Source: Arthrobacter sp. HY1533 (lineage in GTDB: Bacteria; Actinomycetota; Actinomycetes; Actinomycetales; Micrococcaceae). From it: a DNA stretch of 64,000 nucleotides. How positions within the stretch are numbered: the first letter of the stretch is position 1; each line of letters starts with the position of its first letter. Below are positions 7,485-17,805 of the stretch, in pieces. The translations under genes and the position numbers were made by a program. Location of the stretch: assembly GCF_027568515.1 (NCBI RefSeq), contig NZ_JANKZF010000021.1:19088-83087 (forward strand). Reading direction: 5' to 3'. Below the pieces are notes generated by a model. That model searched no databases. It was not told the origin of the DNA and saw only the letters and a list, made by a program, of their open reading frames with translations.

Positions 7485-10400
7485 CTACGGCCGCTTGACG
7501 GTCACCACCGCCTTGGCCTTGACCGGGGTGCCGGCAATGGTGCCCTCGACGGCGAACCATCCGGCCGCGGCGACGTCGGCTGCCGGGATTGGTGCCCAGC
7601 TGACCGGGACGGCTTCGGTGCTGCCGTCGGTGAACACCGCATTGACCTGTGCCGGCAGCGCCGGCAGGGCACCGACAACCGTGTCCGCCACCGTGGTGAT
7701 GGCGTCGGCGACGGCCCGTTCAGTTTGCGGGCCGAAGACCTGGAATTCGGCCAGGCCGGATTCGGATCCGATCGCCACATTGTCAAAGGGCATGTTCGGG
7801 TCAATGGTGAACTTCAGCCACGAGGTGGTGACTGGGGCATCGAGCTGCACGATGTTGTCCGGCTGGCCATCCCATTTCATGCCGGTGACCATCTTGGACC
7901 CGCCTTCCCACTCGAGCAGGCCTTCACCGGCGCGGTCCACCGCGGCGCCGCGCTCCACCAGGTTGATCCGGTCAATCTGCACGGGATTGGGGAAGCGGAG
8001 GGTAATGGTGGGTGTCGCGTCGGACTTCTTTGCCGCCCAGGACGTCGACTTGTTCCCATCGAGGGCCTTGGCTCCCACATAGCGTGAGTCCGCATCGTTT
8101 CCGTCCGGGTTGCCGTTGCGGTCACGCACGGATGACACGCTCACTTCGGCCAGTCCGGCGAGGTTGTCGCCGCTGGCTTGCAGGGTTGCGGTGTTGGTGC
8201 TGACAACCACGCCGTCCAGGGTCACGGTGGCCACAACGCTTGAGCTGAACGTTCCCGCAATGGGCTCCTTCAGGACGATGACGTTGCTGCCGGGCACTTG
8301 CTGGAGCCGGTTGTCGCTGAAGGAATAGGTTACCTCCGCGCCTGCCACGTTGGCCGGCTCACCTGTGTTCAAGACCCCTTCCAGGGTGGCAACCACAGGG
8401 GATCCGACGCGGATGTTCGCTTTGTCCAGCTTCAGTGTTGCGGAGGTCAGGTACGTGGGCAGCGTGATGCGCAGGTCCTGGTCCACGTCCACGTACAGTT
8501 CCCCAGCGGCGCGGTAGCCATTGCGGCTGGCAGCCACGGCAATCTTGGCCCGCCCCGGCGCAACAGCGGTGGCAGTCCCCCGCGCGTCGACCGTGGCAAC
8601 GGCCGGGTTCGCACTGGAGTAGGCCAGCTCACCCTTCTTCAGGTCAACGGGCTGGTCCATGAAGGACTTGCCCTGGCTCTTGATCTTCGCGGTCCGGCGG
8701 TCCTTGGCCACATCCGCCTCAAGGGCGATGCTTCCCAGCGCCGTCATGTCACGCAGGGAGTGGACCTGCACTTCCAGGACGTCGACGGGGCTGCCGTCCT
8801 GGCCTCCCCCGGGGAAGGACACCCGGACATACCGGGCCTGCACGGTGGTGTGGTTCGGATCCACGGGGTAGTTGTAGTAGAGCCCTTCCTGTTCCCAGCC
8901 ATACAGCGTGGTGTCACTCTTGGGCACTGCCTTGGTGTTGCGCTGGGTGGGAAGCCCGCCGCCGGAGAGCTCCGAGGTTTCCGTTCCCGTTGTCCAGCTC
9001 TCACCGTCCTTGCTGTACTCAATCTTCAGCTGCTTCGGCACGTTGTAGTACGTGACATTGTCCCGGTTGGGCATGTGGTGGTTGAAGAAGACATTCACGC
9101 GACTGAGGTCCTGGACTGACTTCAGGTCGTAGCTCAGGCTGCCGGCCTCCCCTGCGGGAACCACCCACTTGTCTGCATTGCCGCCTGCGGCATCATTGAT
9201 CGTGCCATTCGAAAGGCTCTTCGCATGGTCGGTGTCCGTGGAAACCTCAGGAACAATTCCGGCCGCCGCGTTGCTGTCCGGCTTGATGGTGACAAAGTTG
9301 CGGGTCGAGGTGAAGGCCTTGCCGTCGATGGTGACATCGGCCCAGTAGCTGTACATGGTGGGCTTGGTGACGCTGCCGGTGACTTCCAGGACCCCGTCCT
9401 TGACGTCGAAGGGCACCTTGTCGGCTGTGACCTCGCTGATGTCAACCTTGCCGGAGGGGATGTCGCGGCGTCCATTGACTGTCGCAAAGTGGTACTTCAC
9501 GTCGCCCGCATTCGGGATGTCGACCTGGCCGCCCTTCTCGGTGTACGCCTGGAAGGCAACGGGCACCTGCTGGCGGACCTGCAGCTCCTTCCAGAACTGC
9601 GCTCCGCCGGTTGTCATCTCGACGCCGGTGAGCGGAAGGTTTGGTGAGATGACGCCGTCGCGGACGATCACCGGGTAGGTGTCTGTCTTCACCTGCGCCG
9701 CATTCACGCCGTCCTTGTAAGTTGCGGTGACGGTGATTGTCGCTGTGCCGTCACCCTTGGCCTTGATTTTTCCGCTCGCCCCGCTGGGCGAAGCGACCGA
9801 CTTGTTGTCGCTGCTGTACGTCAACTTTGCCGGTGCCAGGACGTTGGTGAGGCCGTTCAGGTAGCTTTCGGCACGGAGCTGCAGGGTGCCTGCATCCTTT
9901 TGGCTGCTGAAGGCCTTGACGCCGCTCAGCTTGTAGTCGCGCACAGGGTTGTCCGTGGTGACCTTCAAGATGGTGTCGATCGGATCGGCGCTGACCGTGG
10001 AGCTGTCAATGGTGGCATAGTACTTCTCCCCCACCCTCTTGGAGGTGAAGTCCAATGATTTGCCTTCGTTGAGCCATTCGACCTTCGTGACGGGGTGGCT
10101 GAACGGTCCAATTTCGCTCAATTGTTCCTGGCCGGCCAACCCGGACTTGGCCGTTCCCTTGATGTAGTTCTCGATCAGGTGCAGGTAGACGTACTGGTCG
10201 CGGGCCATGGCGTAGCCCCAGTCGGGCCCCTGCCCGAACGCAATCGCCTTCTGGGGGTCCTCGAACCATCCCGGCTTGAGGTCGTAGTCGAGCGTGTAGG
10301 GCGTGGTGCCATAGAGGGACTCGCGCAGGTCCGGTCCACCGGAGTTGTCCATCCAGGTGATGATTGACTTGCGCATGTCCGAGAGCTGCTGGGAGGAGAT

Positions 10401-12323
10401 GGGCACCATGGAGAAGATGTTCTCGTTGTCCAGGTTGGAACTGAGGTTGTCCATGCCGCGGCTGACGGTGATCGAGGAGTCATAATTCATGACGTATCCG
10501 TGGCCGTATTGGTTGATCATCTCCTTGGTGGCCTGGGTCCAGTCATCACGCTCGTTGCCCTTGGCGTACTGAGTCCAGACGTCCAGGGCCGTGGTGTAGG
10601 GATCGTTCCACTCTTCGTGGGCGGTCTTGCGGCCCTGTTTGAGGATGCCGTTGACCCAGCCGCCCTCGTTGTAAGGTTCGGCGTGCCAGAAGGGCCGCTC
10701 GTGCAAGGTGATGTCCTGGTCACCAGTCTGGGCATTGGGGTTTGCATCGATCAGGACCCGGTCATTGAAGTTACGGGCCGAGCTCCAGGCCACGTCAACG
10801 TTGGAGTATGACTCGGGGCCGCCGTCGGCAAACACGTACCAGGGATCGTACTTTGCCACCAGGCCTTGGATGTCGCTTTCAAGGATTTCACGGCCTTCGT
10901 ACAGCGAGGAGAGGTAGACGCCGAATTTCAGGCCTTGGCGTTCGGCCGCTTCCTTTGCCTGCTGGACCCGGTCGCGCACATGCCAGCTGCCGTCGCCGGC
11001 CTGCTGCAGGGCGTTGTACTTGAACAGCTTGTTGCCGTTGTTCGGTGTCAGGTTGGCGTTCGGGGAGGGCCAGAAATACACGGTGTTTTGGACGGTCTCG
11101 GTGGAGAGCATGGTCATGCCCATCTCTTTTGCCGTCTGGGCCCACTCGTCATAGTTGTAGTTCGGGTCATAGAGGTTGGGCATGGTGCCGGTGGTGTGCG
11201 ACAGTGCGGACATTTTCCCGTCGATGAACCAGTCCACGGGGTTCTTCTTGGCCGTGATGGTGAACTGCTTGCTCGCGGTGCCGCCATCGGCGTCGGTGAC
11301 CTTGACTGTGAAGGCGTAGTCCTTGGCCCCGCTCCCGTGGGCCCCGTCCTTGACCGTGCCCTCGATGCGGCCATCGGCTGCAAGGGCCAGGCCCGGAGGA
11401 AGGTCCCCGCCGGCAAGGCTCCAGCTGTAGCCGGGCGCTCCGCCCGCGGCCTGGAAGGTGAATGCCGAGGCCTGGGGCGCGATTGAGGAGGTGTTTGCCT
11501 TGCCGTCAAGGGTGGCCTTCATGGCGACATAGGGGTTCTCGTCGTAGGCGTACGGCAGGACGTTGGCCGGGAACTCGTTGGCAGGCACGTTGGCGTTGCG
11601 CGCCTCGAAGGCTTGCTTGTCGACGTCGAGCCCGCCTGTTGCGATGGACAGCCCGCCGGTGCCGCCCGCCACGGAATAGCTCAGATTGGGCACCTCGTTG
11701 CCGGCGGTGTCGGAGATCCGTGAATAAAAGCCCAGGAAATTCTTGTTGGCCCCGGGGTCCTTGTGCTGGATCTCGAGGACCAACTTGTTCCAGCCGGCCT
11801 TCAGCGAGACCGGGTAGCGCGTCCCGGACTTGCTCACCCGGTTCGCTATGGCCGTTTGGGCGCCCACGCGCGCATCATTGGCGTAAACCCGGTAGACACC
11901 TGACCCGCCAAGCTGCCACTGCACGTCCTTGGCGGTAGGGCTGAAGACGTACGTGGCCGCCAGGACCCATTTGTCGTCGGTGGGCTGGCCCTGCTTGACG
12001 TCGAAGTAGCCCATCAGGTCGTTGTAGTCGTCGTAGTTGCGGTTGAATATCCGGTCGTCGAAATACTGCCAACTGGATTCTTCGGCGCTGCCGGGTGCCG
12101 CCAGTTTGGCGCCAAGCACGGGTGTCACGGCACCGGCGTTGCCCTCGGCCACGGGCGCCGTGAACGGGCCCGAGACCAGCCACTGGTTTTGGTAGGGCGC
12201 GGTGCCGCCTGTCTGCATGGCTTGTGCCGGCGGCGTCGCCAGCACTGCGCCGGAGGCCAGCAGGGCCGTGGTCATGGCCACGGCTGCCGTTCTGTGCGCT
12301 GCAATGCGCAATCTCTTCATCAT
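7485..12323 (-). CDS. Secreted 1612-residue GH29-like glycosidase with Ig-like and F5/8C domains
   Basis: A paralogue of the convergent 3246-7094 protein, with which it shares QWLVSGPF and FNRNYDDYNDLMGYF near the N-terminus. A Sec-type signal peptide (about 1-36) leads into the NRNYDDY module, a He_PIG-like Ig domain (about 285-355) and a GH29-like barrel (about 365-715) with the candidate nucleophile in YVFADGGPES near residue 505. Then come BIG2-like domains, an F5/8C-like region (about 1040-1190), further Ig-like repeats, another F5/8C-like domain (about 1400-1535) and a final Big_4-like domain. The canonical GH29 His-His motif is absent, replaced by ETVQNTVYFWPS. AAGGA lies four bases before the ATG pair 12323/12320. 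Fucosidase activity is inferred. There is no LPXTG or other anchoring motif at the C-terminus. Confidence 0.72.
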   Translation of the reverse strand: MMKRLRIAAHRTAAVAMTTALLASGAVLATPPAQAMQTGGTAPYQNQWLVSGPFTAPVAEGNAGAVTPVLGAKLAAPGSAEESSWQYFDDRIFNRNYDDYNDLMGYFDVKQGQPTDDKWVLAATYVFSPTAKDVQWQLGGSGVYRVYANDARVGAQTAIANRVSKSGTRYPVSLKAGWNKLVLEIQHKDPGANKNFLGFYSRISDTAGNEVPNLSYSVAGGTGGLSIATGGLDVDKQAFEARNANVPANEFPANVLPYAYDENPYVAMKATLDGKANTSSIAPQASAFTFQAAGGAPGYSWSLAGGDLPPGLALAADGRIEGTVKDGAHGSGAKDYAFTVKVTDADGGTASKQFTITAKKNPVDWFIDGKMSALSHTTGTMPNLYDPNYNYDEWAQTAKEMGMTMLSTETVQNTVYFWPSPNANLTPNNGNKLFKYNALQQAGDGSWHVRDRVQQAKEAAERQGLKFGVYLSSLYEGREILESDIQGLVAKYDPWYVFADGGPESYSNVDVAWSSARNFNDRVLIDANPNAQTGDQDITLHERPFWHAEPYNEGGWVNGILKQGRKTAHEEWNDPYTTALDVWTQYAKGNERDDWTQATKEMINQYGHGYVMNYDSSITVSRGMDNLSSNLDNENIFSMVPISSQQLSDMRKSIITWMDNSGGPDLRESLYGTTPYTLDYDLKPGWFEDPQKAIAFGQGPDWGYAMARDQYVYLHLIENYIKGTAKSGLAGQEQLSEIGPFSHPVTKVEWLNEGKSLDFTSKRVGEKYYATIDSSTVSADPIDTILKVTTDNPVRDYKLSGVKAFSSQKDAGTLQLRAESYLNGLTNVLAPAKLTYSSDNKSVASPSGASGKIKAKGDGTATITVTATYKDGVNAAQVKTDTYPVIVRDGVISPNLPLTGVEMTTGGAQFWKELQVRQQVPVAFQAYTEKGGQVDIPNAGDVKYHFATVNGRRDIPSGKVDISEVTADKVPFDVKDGVLEVTGSVTKPTMYSYWADVTIDGKAFTSTRNFVTIKPDSNAAAGIVPEVSTDTDHAKSLSNGTINDAAGGNADKWVVPAGEAGSLSYDLKSVQDLSRVNVFFNHHMPNRDNVTYYNVPKQLKIEYSKDGESWTTGTETSELSGGGLPTQRNTKAVPKSDTTLYGWEQEGLYYNYPVDPNHTTVQARYVRVSFPGGGQDGSPVDVLEVQVHSLRDMTALGSIALEADVAKDRRTAKIKSQGKSFMDQPVDLKKGELAYSSANPAVATVDARGTATAVAPGRAKIAVAASRNGYRAAGELYVDVDQDLRITLPTYLTSATLKLDKANIRVGSPVVATLEGVLNTGEPANVAGAEVTYSFSDNRLQQVPGSNVIVLKEPIAGTFSSSVVATVTLDGVVVSTNTATLQASGDNLAGLAEVSVSSVRDRNGNPDGNDADSRYVGAKALDGNKSTSWAAKKSDATPTITLRFPNPVQIDRINLVERGAAVDRAGEGLLEWEGGSKMVTGMKWDGQPDNIVQLDAPVTTSWLKFTIDPNMPFDNVAIGSESGLAEFQVFGPQTERAVADAITTVADTVVGALPALPAQVNAVFTDGSTEAVPVSWAPIPAADVAAAGWFAVEGTIAGTPVKAKAVVTVKRP

Positions 12324-12612
12324 TGCGTCCTTAGCTCTTCGTTGAGTTGGCGGCGTTAGGCCGCCGGAGAACGGTATGCATCGAAACTAATGCATCGCGT
12401 CGAAAGGAAGTAGATCAGATCAATTTCAGGCGAACAAGGGTTGACTTCAGCCATTTAATCGGCATGACGGGACAATTTCCGAACAACTAGCCGATTGGAC
12501 AGGTCAATCGTGGAGTATTAGTCACATTCTTCGATACGCTTCGGCCGGCCGGCGGCCCTCCTGCAGCGCCAGCCGGGCGTGCAACTTCGTATGCCGCCGT
12601 TAGGGTGGTGCC
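12324..12612. promoter_or_regulatory. Divergent promoter region with repeated ATGCATCG
   Basis: No gene is seen in this 289-bp gap. ATGCATCG occurs at 12376-12383 and again at 12390-12397, and TCGAAA at 12381 and 12400, within 80 bp of the minus-strand glycosidase start. This is a possible operator for a carbohydrate-responsive repressor. The DNA at 12410-12540 is relatively AT-rich. Confidence 0.3.
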
Positions 12613-13299
12613 ATGGCCACCGACAAATCCACCCACGTGACATCCCCTGGCGTGCGCCAGTTCATCGTCGACGCGCTGCTGTTCGACCTGGACGGCACGC
12701 TCATCGACTCCACCCCCGCCACGGAGCGGGCCTGGCGCACGTGGGGCCTGCGCATGGGGCTGGAGAATTTCAGCTACGGCGCACACGGCATCCCGGCCCA
12801 GGCCCTCGTGGAACAGGTGGTGGAACCGGCCCGTTGGGCCGAGGCGTTTGAGTTGATCAAGGAGCTCGAAACCTCCGACACCGCAGGCGTGGTGTGCAAG
12901 GACGGCGCCAAGGCGCTGCTGGAGGGGCTGCCGCCGGGATCCTGGACCATCGTCACCTCCTGCACGCAGGGCCTTGCACAGGCCCGCCTGGGGACCGCCC
13001 GGCTAGCGCAGCCTCCCCACATGGTCACGGCGGACCAGGTTTCGAAGGGCAAGCCCCACCCCGAGCCGTTCCTCCTGGGCGCCAGCCGGCTTGGTGTGGA
13101 CATTGGCAGCTGCCTGGTGCTGGAAGACGCCCCGGCGGGGCTGGCCGCGGGGCGCGCCGCCGGGGCTGTGACACTGGCCGTGGCGGGAACCAGCGAGGCC
13201 TCGGAGCTGGAAGCCGATTTCCTGGTGCACAGCCTGGCGCAAGTGCGCGTGGACGTGGCCGGCGACGGGCGCCTGCGCGTCACACTGTCCGGCGGCTGA
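12613..13299 (+). CDS. HAD-superfamily phosphatase (sugar-phosphatase type)
   Basis: A 228-residue cytosolic HAD hydrolase. Motif I is DLDGTLIDS with Asp25 as nucleophile and Asp27 as acid/base, motif II is the Thr/Ser of IVTSC, motif III is Lys in KGKPHPEPF, and motif IV is LEDAPAG. The helical cap between motifs I and II (about residues 35-100) is the C1 type of phosphoglycolate and sugar phosphatases such as YfbT. The exact substrate cannot be read from sequence. It stands alone between the second glycosidase and tRNA-Pro, transcribed towards the latter, so a sugar phosphate from local catabolism is possible but unproven. Confidence 0.82.
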   Translation: MATDKSTHVTSPGVRQFIVDALLFDLDGTLIDSTPATERAWRTWGLRMGLENFSYGAHGIPAQALVEQVVEPARWAEAFELIKELETSDTAGVVCKDGAKALLEGLPPGSWTIVTSCTQGLAQARLGTARLAQPPHMVTADQVSKGKPHPEPFLLGASRLGVDIGSCLVLEDAPAGLAAGRAAGAVTLAVAGTSEASELEADFLVHSLAQVRVDVAGDGRLRVTLSGG

Positions 13300-13412
13300 G
13301 CCGCCCCAGGCCGGGGTTCCCGCTCCGCATCCGGGAAATGACACCGGTCCCCCAAACTGATCCCGGAATCCCGGGATCGAAAGGCGGGATCGGCGTCAGA
13401 AAGTGCCGGGGC

Positions 13413-13465
13413 AACAAAAAACCGCCCAAACCCCGGGTGTTCCCAGTGTTTGAGCGGTTTTTGTT
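13413..13465. terminator. Bidirectional terminator between HAD gene and tRNA-Pro
   Basis: AACAAAAAACCGCCCAAAC on the left pairs with GTGTTTGAGCGGTTTTTGTT on the right with few mismatches. Each strand gets a T-rich tail, so it can end both the plus-strand HAD transcript and the minus-strand tRNA transcript. Confidence 0.85.
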
Positions 13466-13468
13466 CGG

Positions 13469-13542
<74 letters not shown>

Positions 13543-13689
13543 AAAGTTCATTCCCTCGGAGATTATCTCCACCGGCTGAACCAACGGAAAAAGCTTACCC
13601 CATATTTTGGGGCGCTTTGACCAATCCTGCTGTGATGGCCATCTCATTTCCCGGCCGGAGTGGAATCCGGCCGGGAAATGGGGGCTTTG

Positions 13690-15246
13690 CTACTTCTTTC
13701 GGCTGCGCTTTTCGCGCACGCGCATGCTGACCTCGATGGGCGTGCCCTCGAAGCCGAACGTTTCGCGCAGGCGGCGCGTGATGAAGCGGCGGTAGCCGGG
13801 ATCCAGGAACCCGGTGGTGAACAGCACGAACTTCGGCGGCCGGCTGGAGGCCTGCGTGCCGAAGAGGATGCGGGGCTGCTTGCCGCCGCGGACCGGGTGG
13901 GGGTGCTCGGCAACCAGCTCGCCCAGGAACGCGTTCAGGCGGCCCGTGGGAATGCGGCGGTCCCAGTTTTCCAGCGCCAGGTCCAGGGCGGGCACCAGCT
14001 TGTCCTTGTGCCAGCCGGTCTTGGCCGACATGTTCACGCGCGGGGCCCAGGCCACGTGGGCCAGGTCCTGCTCAATTTCCCGTTCCAGGTACTTGCGGCG
14101 CTCGTCGTCCAGCAGGTCCCACTTGTTGAAGGCGAGCACCAGGGCGCGGCCGGACTCGATGGCCAGCTGCAGGATGCGCACGTCCTGCTCGCTGAGGACC
14201 TCGTCCACGGCCAGCAGCACCAGGGCCACCTCGGCCTTTTCCAGGGCACCCTGGGTGCGCAGGGAGGCGTAGAAGTCGGCGCCCTGGGCCATGTGCTGGC
14301 GGCGGCGGATGCCTGCGGTGTCGACGAAGCGCCAGGTGCGGTCGCCCAGTTCGATGAGCTCATCGACGGGGTCGCGGGTGGTGCCGGCCACGTTGTCAAC
14401 CACAACGCGCTCGGAGCCCACCAGCTTGTTCAGCAGTGAGGACTTGCCAACGTTGGGGCGCCCGATCAGGGCGATGCGGCGCGGGCCGCCCGTGCGCTCG
14501 ACGCCGGCGACGGCGGAGAACTCGGGCAGGACGTCCATGACGCGGTCCAGCATGTCGGCAACGCCGCGGCCATGCACGGCCGAAACCGGGTGGGGCTCGC
14601 CCAGGCCCAGGCCCCACAGCGATGCTGCGTCGGCTTCCTGCACCAGGTCATCAACCTTGTTGCCCACCAGGATGACGGGCTTCTTGGACTTGCGCAGCAT
14701 GCGCACAATGGCCTCGTCGGAGGCGGTGATGCCAACAATGGCGTCCACCACCAGCAGCACGGCGTCGGCCATTTCCACGGCGATTTCGGCCTGTTCGGCC
14801 ACGCGCAGATCGAGGCCGCGGGCGTCGCGTTCCCAGCCGCCGGTGTCAACGAGCGTGAAGTTGCGCCCGTTCCATTCGGCGGAGTACTGGACGCGGTCGC
14901 GGGTCACGCCGGGGGTGTCCTCCACAACGGCCTCGCGGCGGCCCAGGATGCGGTTGACCAGCGTGGACTTGCCAACGTTGGGACGTCCCACAATGGCCAG
15001 CACGGGGTCCTGGCGCAGCGAGTCCGCGCTGGTGCCGTCGTCGAACTCGCCGGAGAGCAGGGCTGCATCCTCGGCGTCGAGCTCGTAGTTGGCCAGGCCG
15101 GCGAGGAGGCTGGCTGCGCGGGCATCGGCGTCCTCATCGGAGATCGCCGCTAGCCGCTCAGCAATCTGGTCAGTGCCTGTGGGCTCGTAGTCCTGGTGGC
15201 CAAGCTCACCAGCACCTGCGGGTTTTGCTGACGTGGAGTCGCTCAT
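13690..15246 (-). CDS. der: Ribosome-assembly GTPase Der (EngA)
   Basis: A 518-residue protein with the tandem GTPase domains unique to Der, which acts in maturation of the 50S subunit. The first P-loop is [13 protein letters not shown] and the second [13 protein letters not shown]. The NKxD elements are GNKVDD and FNKWDLLDD, and the C-terminal KH-like domain ends in a basic [10 protein letters not shown] tail that would contact rRNA. About 80 residues precede the first G domain, longer than in E. coli but usual for actinobacteria. The ATG start overlaps the stop of the upstream acyltransferase gene by ATGA, implying translational coupling. It is the last gene of the parA-to-der run. Confidence 0.96.
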   Translation of the reverse strand: MSDSTSAKPAGAGELGHQDYEPTGTDQIAERLAAISDEDADARAASLLAGLANYELDAEDAALLSGEFDDGTSADSLRQDPVLAIVGRPNVGKSTLVNRILGRREAVVEDTPGVTRDRVQYSAEWNGRNFTLVDTGGWERDARGLDLRVAEQAEIAVEMADAVLLVVDAIVGITASDEAIVRMLRKSKKPVILVGNKVDDLVQEADAASLWGLGLGEPHPVSAVHGRGVADMLDRVMDVLPEFSAVAGVERTGGPRRIALIGRPNVGKSSLLNKLVGSERVVVDNVAGTTRDPVDELIELGDRTWRFVDTAGIRRRQHMAQGADFYASLRTQGALEKAEVALVLLAVDEVLSEQDVRILQLAIESGRALVLAFNKWDLLDDERRKYLEREIEQDLAHVAWAPRVNMSAKTGWHKDKLVPALDLALENWDRRIPTGRLNAFLGELVAEHPHPVRGGKQPRILFGTQASSRPPKFVLFTTGFLDPGYRRFITRRLRETFGFEGTPIEVSMRVREKRSRKK

Positions 15247-15965
15247 TGTTGCTGTCCTTTTTGCTGTGAAGATGGGTGGTCGTGCACGGGCAGTTGCTGC
15301 CCGGTTGCGGATTGTGCCGCGGAAATGTGCGCCGCCAGCCGCAGGCGGATGTGTTCTGTTGCCCTGTCCATTGAAACACGGCCGGAAACTCCCGGCTCAC
15401 GCCCAATTTGCAGCGGCTCCCCAAACACCACGTGCAGCCTGCGGCGCGGGGCCGGAATGGTGTCCCGGTGTTCGCCGTTGCGTCGGGTGCCCAGGATGGC
15501 CACGGGAACGACGGCGGCACCCGAGTTCAGTGCCAGCCACGCCACCCCGCTGTTCATGGTTGAGGCATCGCCTGTCCCCCGGGTTCCTTCGGGCAGGATG
15601 CCGATGCAGTCGCCGCGGTCCAGGACTTCCCTGGCGTAGGCGAGGGCTGCCCGGTCGCCGCTTCGGTTGACCGGAATTTGCCCCGAGGCGTGCAGCACCC
15701 AGCCAAGGAATCCCTTGAACATGTCGTGGCGGACCATGACGTGCATGTACCGGCTGCTGGCGCCAACCATGACGGGCCCGTCAAGGTAGCTCAGGTGGTT
15801 TGCCGCGAACACCACGGGACCGGTGGCCGGGATGTTTTCGCGCCCTAAAACCTTTGTGCTGTACACAATATGGTCCAGGACCCGGCCCAGTGGCCGGCTC
15901 CAACGGGTCTTCCAGCGGGGCGGGGCCGCCGTCAGCACGCGCAGCGGCTTGTTGCCTCCGCTCAT
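15243..15965 (-). CDS. 1-acyl-glycerol-3-phosphate acyltransferase (PlsC type)
   Basis: A 240-residue PlsC-family acyltransferase. The catalytic H-X4-D motif is NHLSYLD with His57 and Asp62, and PEGTRGTGD near residue 130 is the glycerol-phosphate-binding motif. It would place the second acyl chain on lysophosphatidate, or another lysolipid, at the membrane surface; there is no strong transmembrane helix. It lies between cmk and der, overlapping cmk by 4 bp and der by ATGA, the normal actinobacterial arrangement in which an acyltransferase sits in this operon. Confidence 0.88.
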   Translation of the reverse strand: MSGGNKPLRVLTAAPPRWKTRWSRPLGRVLDHIVYSTKVLGRENIPATGPVVFAANHLSYLDGPVMVGASSRYMHVMVRHDMFKGFLGWVLHASGQIPVNRSGDRAALAYAREVLDRGDCIGILPEGTRGTGDASTMNSGVAWLALNSGAAVVPVAILGTRRNGEHRDTIPAPRRRLHVVFGEPLQIGREPGVSGRVSMDRATEHIRLRLAAHISAAQSATGQQLPVHDHPSSQQKGQQQ

Positions 15966-16696
15966 GCAGCCGGGCCCGCGTTGACGGCCTGGCGCACCAC
16001 GGCGATGACGGCGTCAACGGTCTGCTCAAAGTCGAGGTCCGAGGAATCCACCGTGTACACGCCGTCGGCGGCACGGTGGAAGTCAACCACTGTGGAGTCC
16101 TTGGCGTCGCGGGCCAGGACCTGCTCCACCAGCTGCTCGGCGCTCTGGGTGCCGCCGAGCTGCAGGCCGCGGCGTCGCAGCCGGGCCTCCTCGCTGGCAG
16201 TCAGGATCAGGCGTGCCTCGGCGTCGGGGGCCACCACTGTGGTGATGTCCCGGCCCTCGACCACGATGCGGCGGTGGTGCTCGGCGATCAAGGCACGCTG
16301 GCGGCGCACCAGTTCGGCGCGGGCGCCCAGGTTCGTGGCCACGGCGCTGACGGCTGCGGAGATCTTGGGTTCACGGATCGCGTCGGTGACGTTGATGCCG
16401 TTGACGCGGAACAGCTCCACGTCCGGGCTCATGGTCTGCTCCATGGTGATGGTGCGTGCGGCGGCCTCCACGGCTGCCGCGTTCTCCAGGTTGATGCGGC
16501 CGTTCAGGCAGTGCCAGGCCACGCTGCGGTACATGGCGCCAGTGTCAAGGAAAGCCAGGCCCAGGCGCTTGGCCACGGCCTTGCTGACACTGGACTTGCC
16601 CGAGCCGGAGGGCCCGTCAACGGCCACCACGAGCGGCTTGCCCTGGCGCAGCGTCTGCTCCGGGGAGTGTTCCTGCGTTGCTTCCGTGTTGCTCAT
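15962..16696 (-). CDS. cmk: Cytidylate kinase
   Basis: A 244-residue NMP kinase that phosphorylates CMP and dCMP with ATP. The P-loop GPSGSGKS lies at residues 28-35, followed by LAFLDTGAMYRS, the CMP-binding signature of this family, and EGRDITTVV in the central part. ATG 16696 is chosen: GGAAGG lies seven bases upstream and the ATGA overlaps the tyrA stop, whereas the longer frame would start with a TTG at 16711 inside that Shine-Dalgarno. The gene is coupled to plsC downstream. Confidence 0.95.
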   Translation of the reverse strand: MSNTEATQEHSPEQTLRQGKPLVVAVDGPSGSGKSSVSKAVAKRLGLAFLDTGAMYRSVAWHCLNGRINLENAAAVEAAARTITMEQTMSPDVELFRVNGINVTDAIREPKISAAVSAVATNLGARAELVRRQRALIAEHHRRIVVEGRDITTVVAPDAEARLILTASEEARLRRRGLQLGGTQSAEQLVEQVLARDAKDSTVVDFHRAADGVYTVDSSDLDFEQTVDAVIAVVRQAVNAGPAA

Positions 16697-17796
16697 TGAA
16701 GTACCTTCCAACCGCGTTGCGTCAATTCATCCACCAGTGCCACCCTGCGCGAGGGCAACACGGAAAGTTCCACCATGCCCACCTGCAGCCCGGCCGAGTG
16801 GTCCAGGCGCAGGTCCTCGACGTTCACGCCGATCTCGCCGATCTCGGTGAGCAGCCTGGCAATCTGGCCCGGCTTGTCGTCCACCAGGACGGTGAGCCAG
16901 GAGTACTGCTGGGCGGGGCCGCCGTGCTTGCCGGGGATCCGGCTCTGGCCCGCGTTGCCCTCAGCCATGAGCTGGGCCAGGTCCAGGCGCGCGCCCGGCG
17001 CCGTGGGGGCGCTGAGCGTGTTGATGAGCCTGTCCAGGTCGGCACGCACGCCCTGCATGATCTCCAGCAGCTTGGGCGCGTTGGCACCCAGGATCTGCAC
17101 CCAGAGTGAGGGGTCGCTGGCGGCAATGCGTGTCACGTCGCGCAGCCCGTTGCCCGCCAGTGACAGTGCGTGCGACGGGGTCTCCTGCAGCCTGCTGGCC
17201 ACGAGGGAGGACATGACCTGCGGCAGGTGCGAGACCAGGGCCACGGCGCCGTCGTGCTCCTCGGGGGTGAAGCGGAACACCACCGCATCCAGGTCAATCG
17301 CGAGCGAGTGCGCCACCTTGACGGCGTGCGGCGTGCTCGCATCCGAGGCGCACAGCACCCACGGCATGGAGTTGAACAGCTCGCCGCGGGCGGCCACGGG
17401 GCCGGAGCGTTCGCGGCCGGCCATGGGGTGTGTGCCCACGTAGCGGGAAAGTTCCGCCCCGCCGAGGGAATCCATCGCAGCAAGTTCGTCCAGGATGGCG
17501 CCCTTGACGCTGGCAATGTCCACCACGACGGCGGACGGGTGCGCCTTGAGCGCGCCGGCCACCACGGCCGCCGTGACATCCGGCGGTGCCGCCACGACCA
17601 CCAGCTGGGGATCGAGTTTTTCGGCAGCGTCAAAGGGGCGCCCGGCGCCAATGTCCACGGCCACGGCCTGGGCCGACGGCGAGGGGTCGCTCAGGACAAC
17701 GTCAAGGCCGCGGGCACGCAGCCCCAAACCAATGCTGGCCCCCAGCAGACCGGTGCCGAGGACCAGCACCGGTCCGCTCAAGTGCGAAGGATTCAT
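16693..17796 (-). CDS. tyrA: Prephenate dehydrogenase
   Basis: A 367-residue NAD(P)-dependent enzyme of tyrosine biosynthesis that converts prephenate to 4-hydroxyphenylpyruvate. The Rossmann motif VLGTGLLGASIG opens the protein, YVGTHPMAGRERSGP near residue 140 carries the catalytic His, and the helical dimerisation domain follows. The last 75 residues (WLTVLVDDKPGQIARLL, then NVEDLRLDHSAG) form an ACT domain, which usually mediates feedback by tyrosine. It sits between rluB (9 bp upstream) and cmk (ATGA overlap), as in many actinobacteria. Confidence 0.93.
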   Translation of the reverse strand: MNPSHLSGPVLVLGTGLLGASIGLGLRARGLDVVLSDPSPSAQAVAVDIGAGRPFDAAEKLDPQLVVVAAPPDVTAAVVAGALKAHPSAVVVDIASVKGAILDELAAMDSLGGAELSRYVGTHPMAGRERSGPVAARGELFNSMPWVLCASDASTPHAVKVAHSLAIDLDAVVFRFTPEEHDGAVALVSHLPQVMSSLVASRLQETPSHALSLAGNGLRDVTRIAASDPSLWVQILGANAPKLLEIMQGVRADLDRLINTLSAPTAPGARLDLAQLMAEGNAGQSRIPGKHGGPAQQYSWLTVLVDDKPGQIARLLTEIGEIGVNVEDLRLDHSAGLQVGMVELSVLPSRRVALVDELTQRGWKVLQ

Positions 17797-17805
17797 GGAT
17801 GCGTC

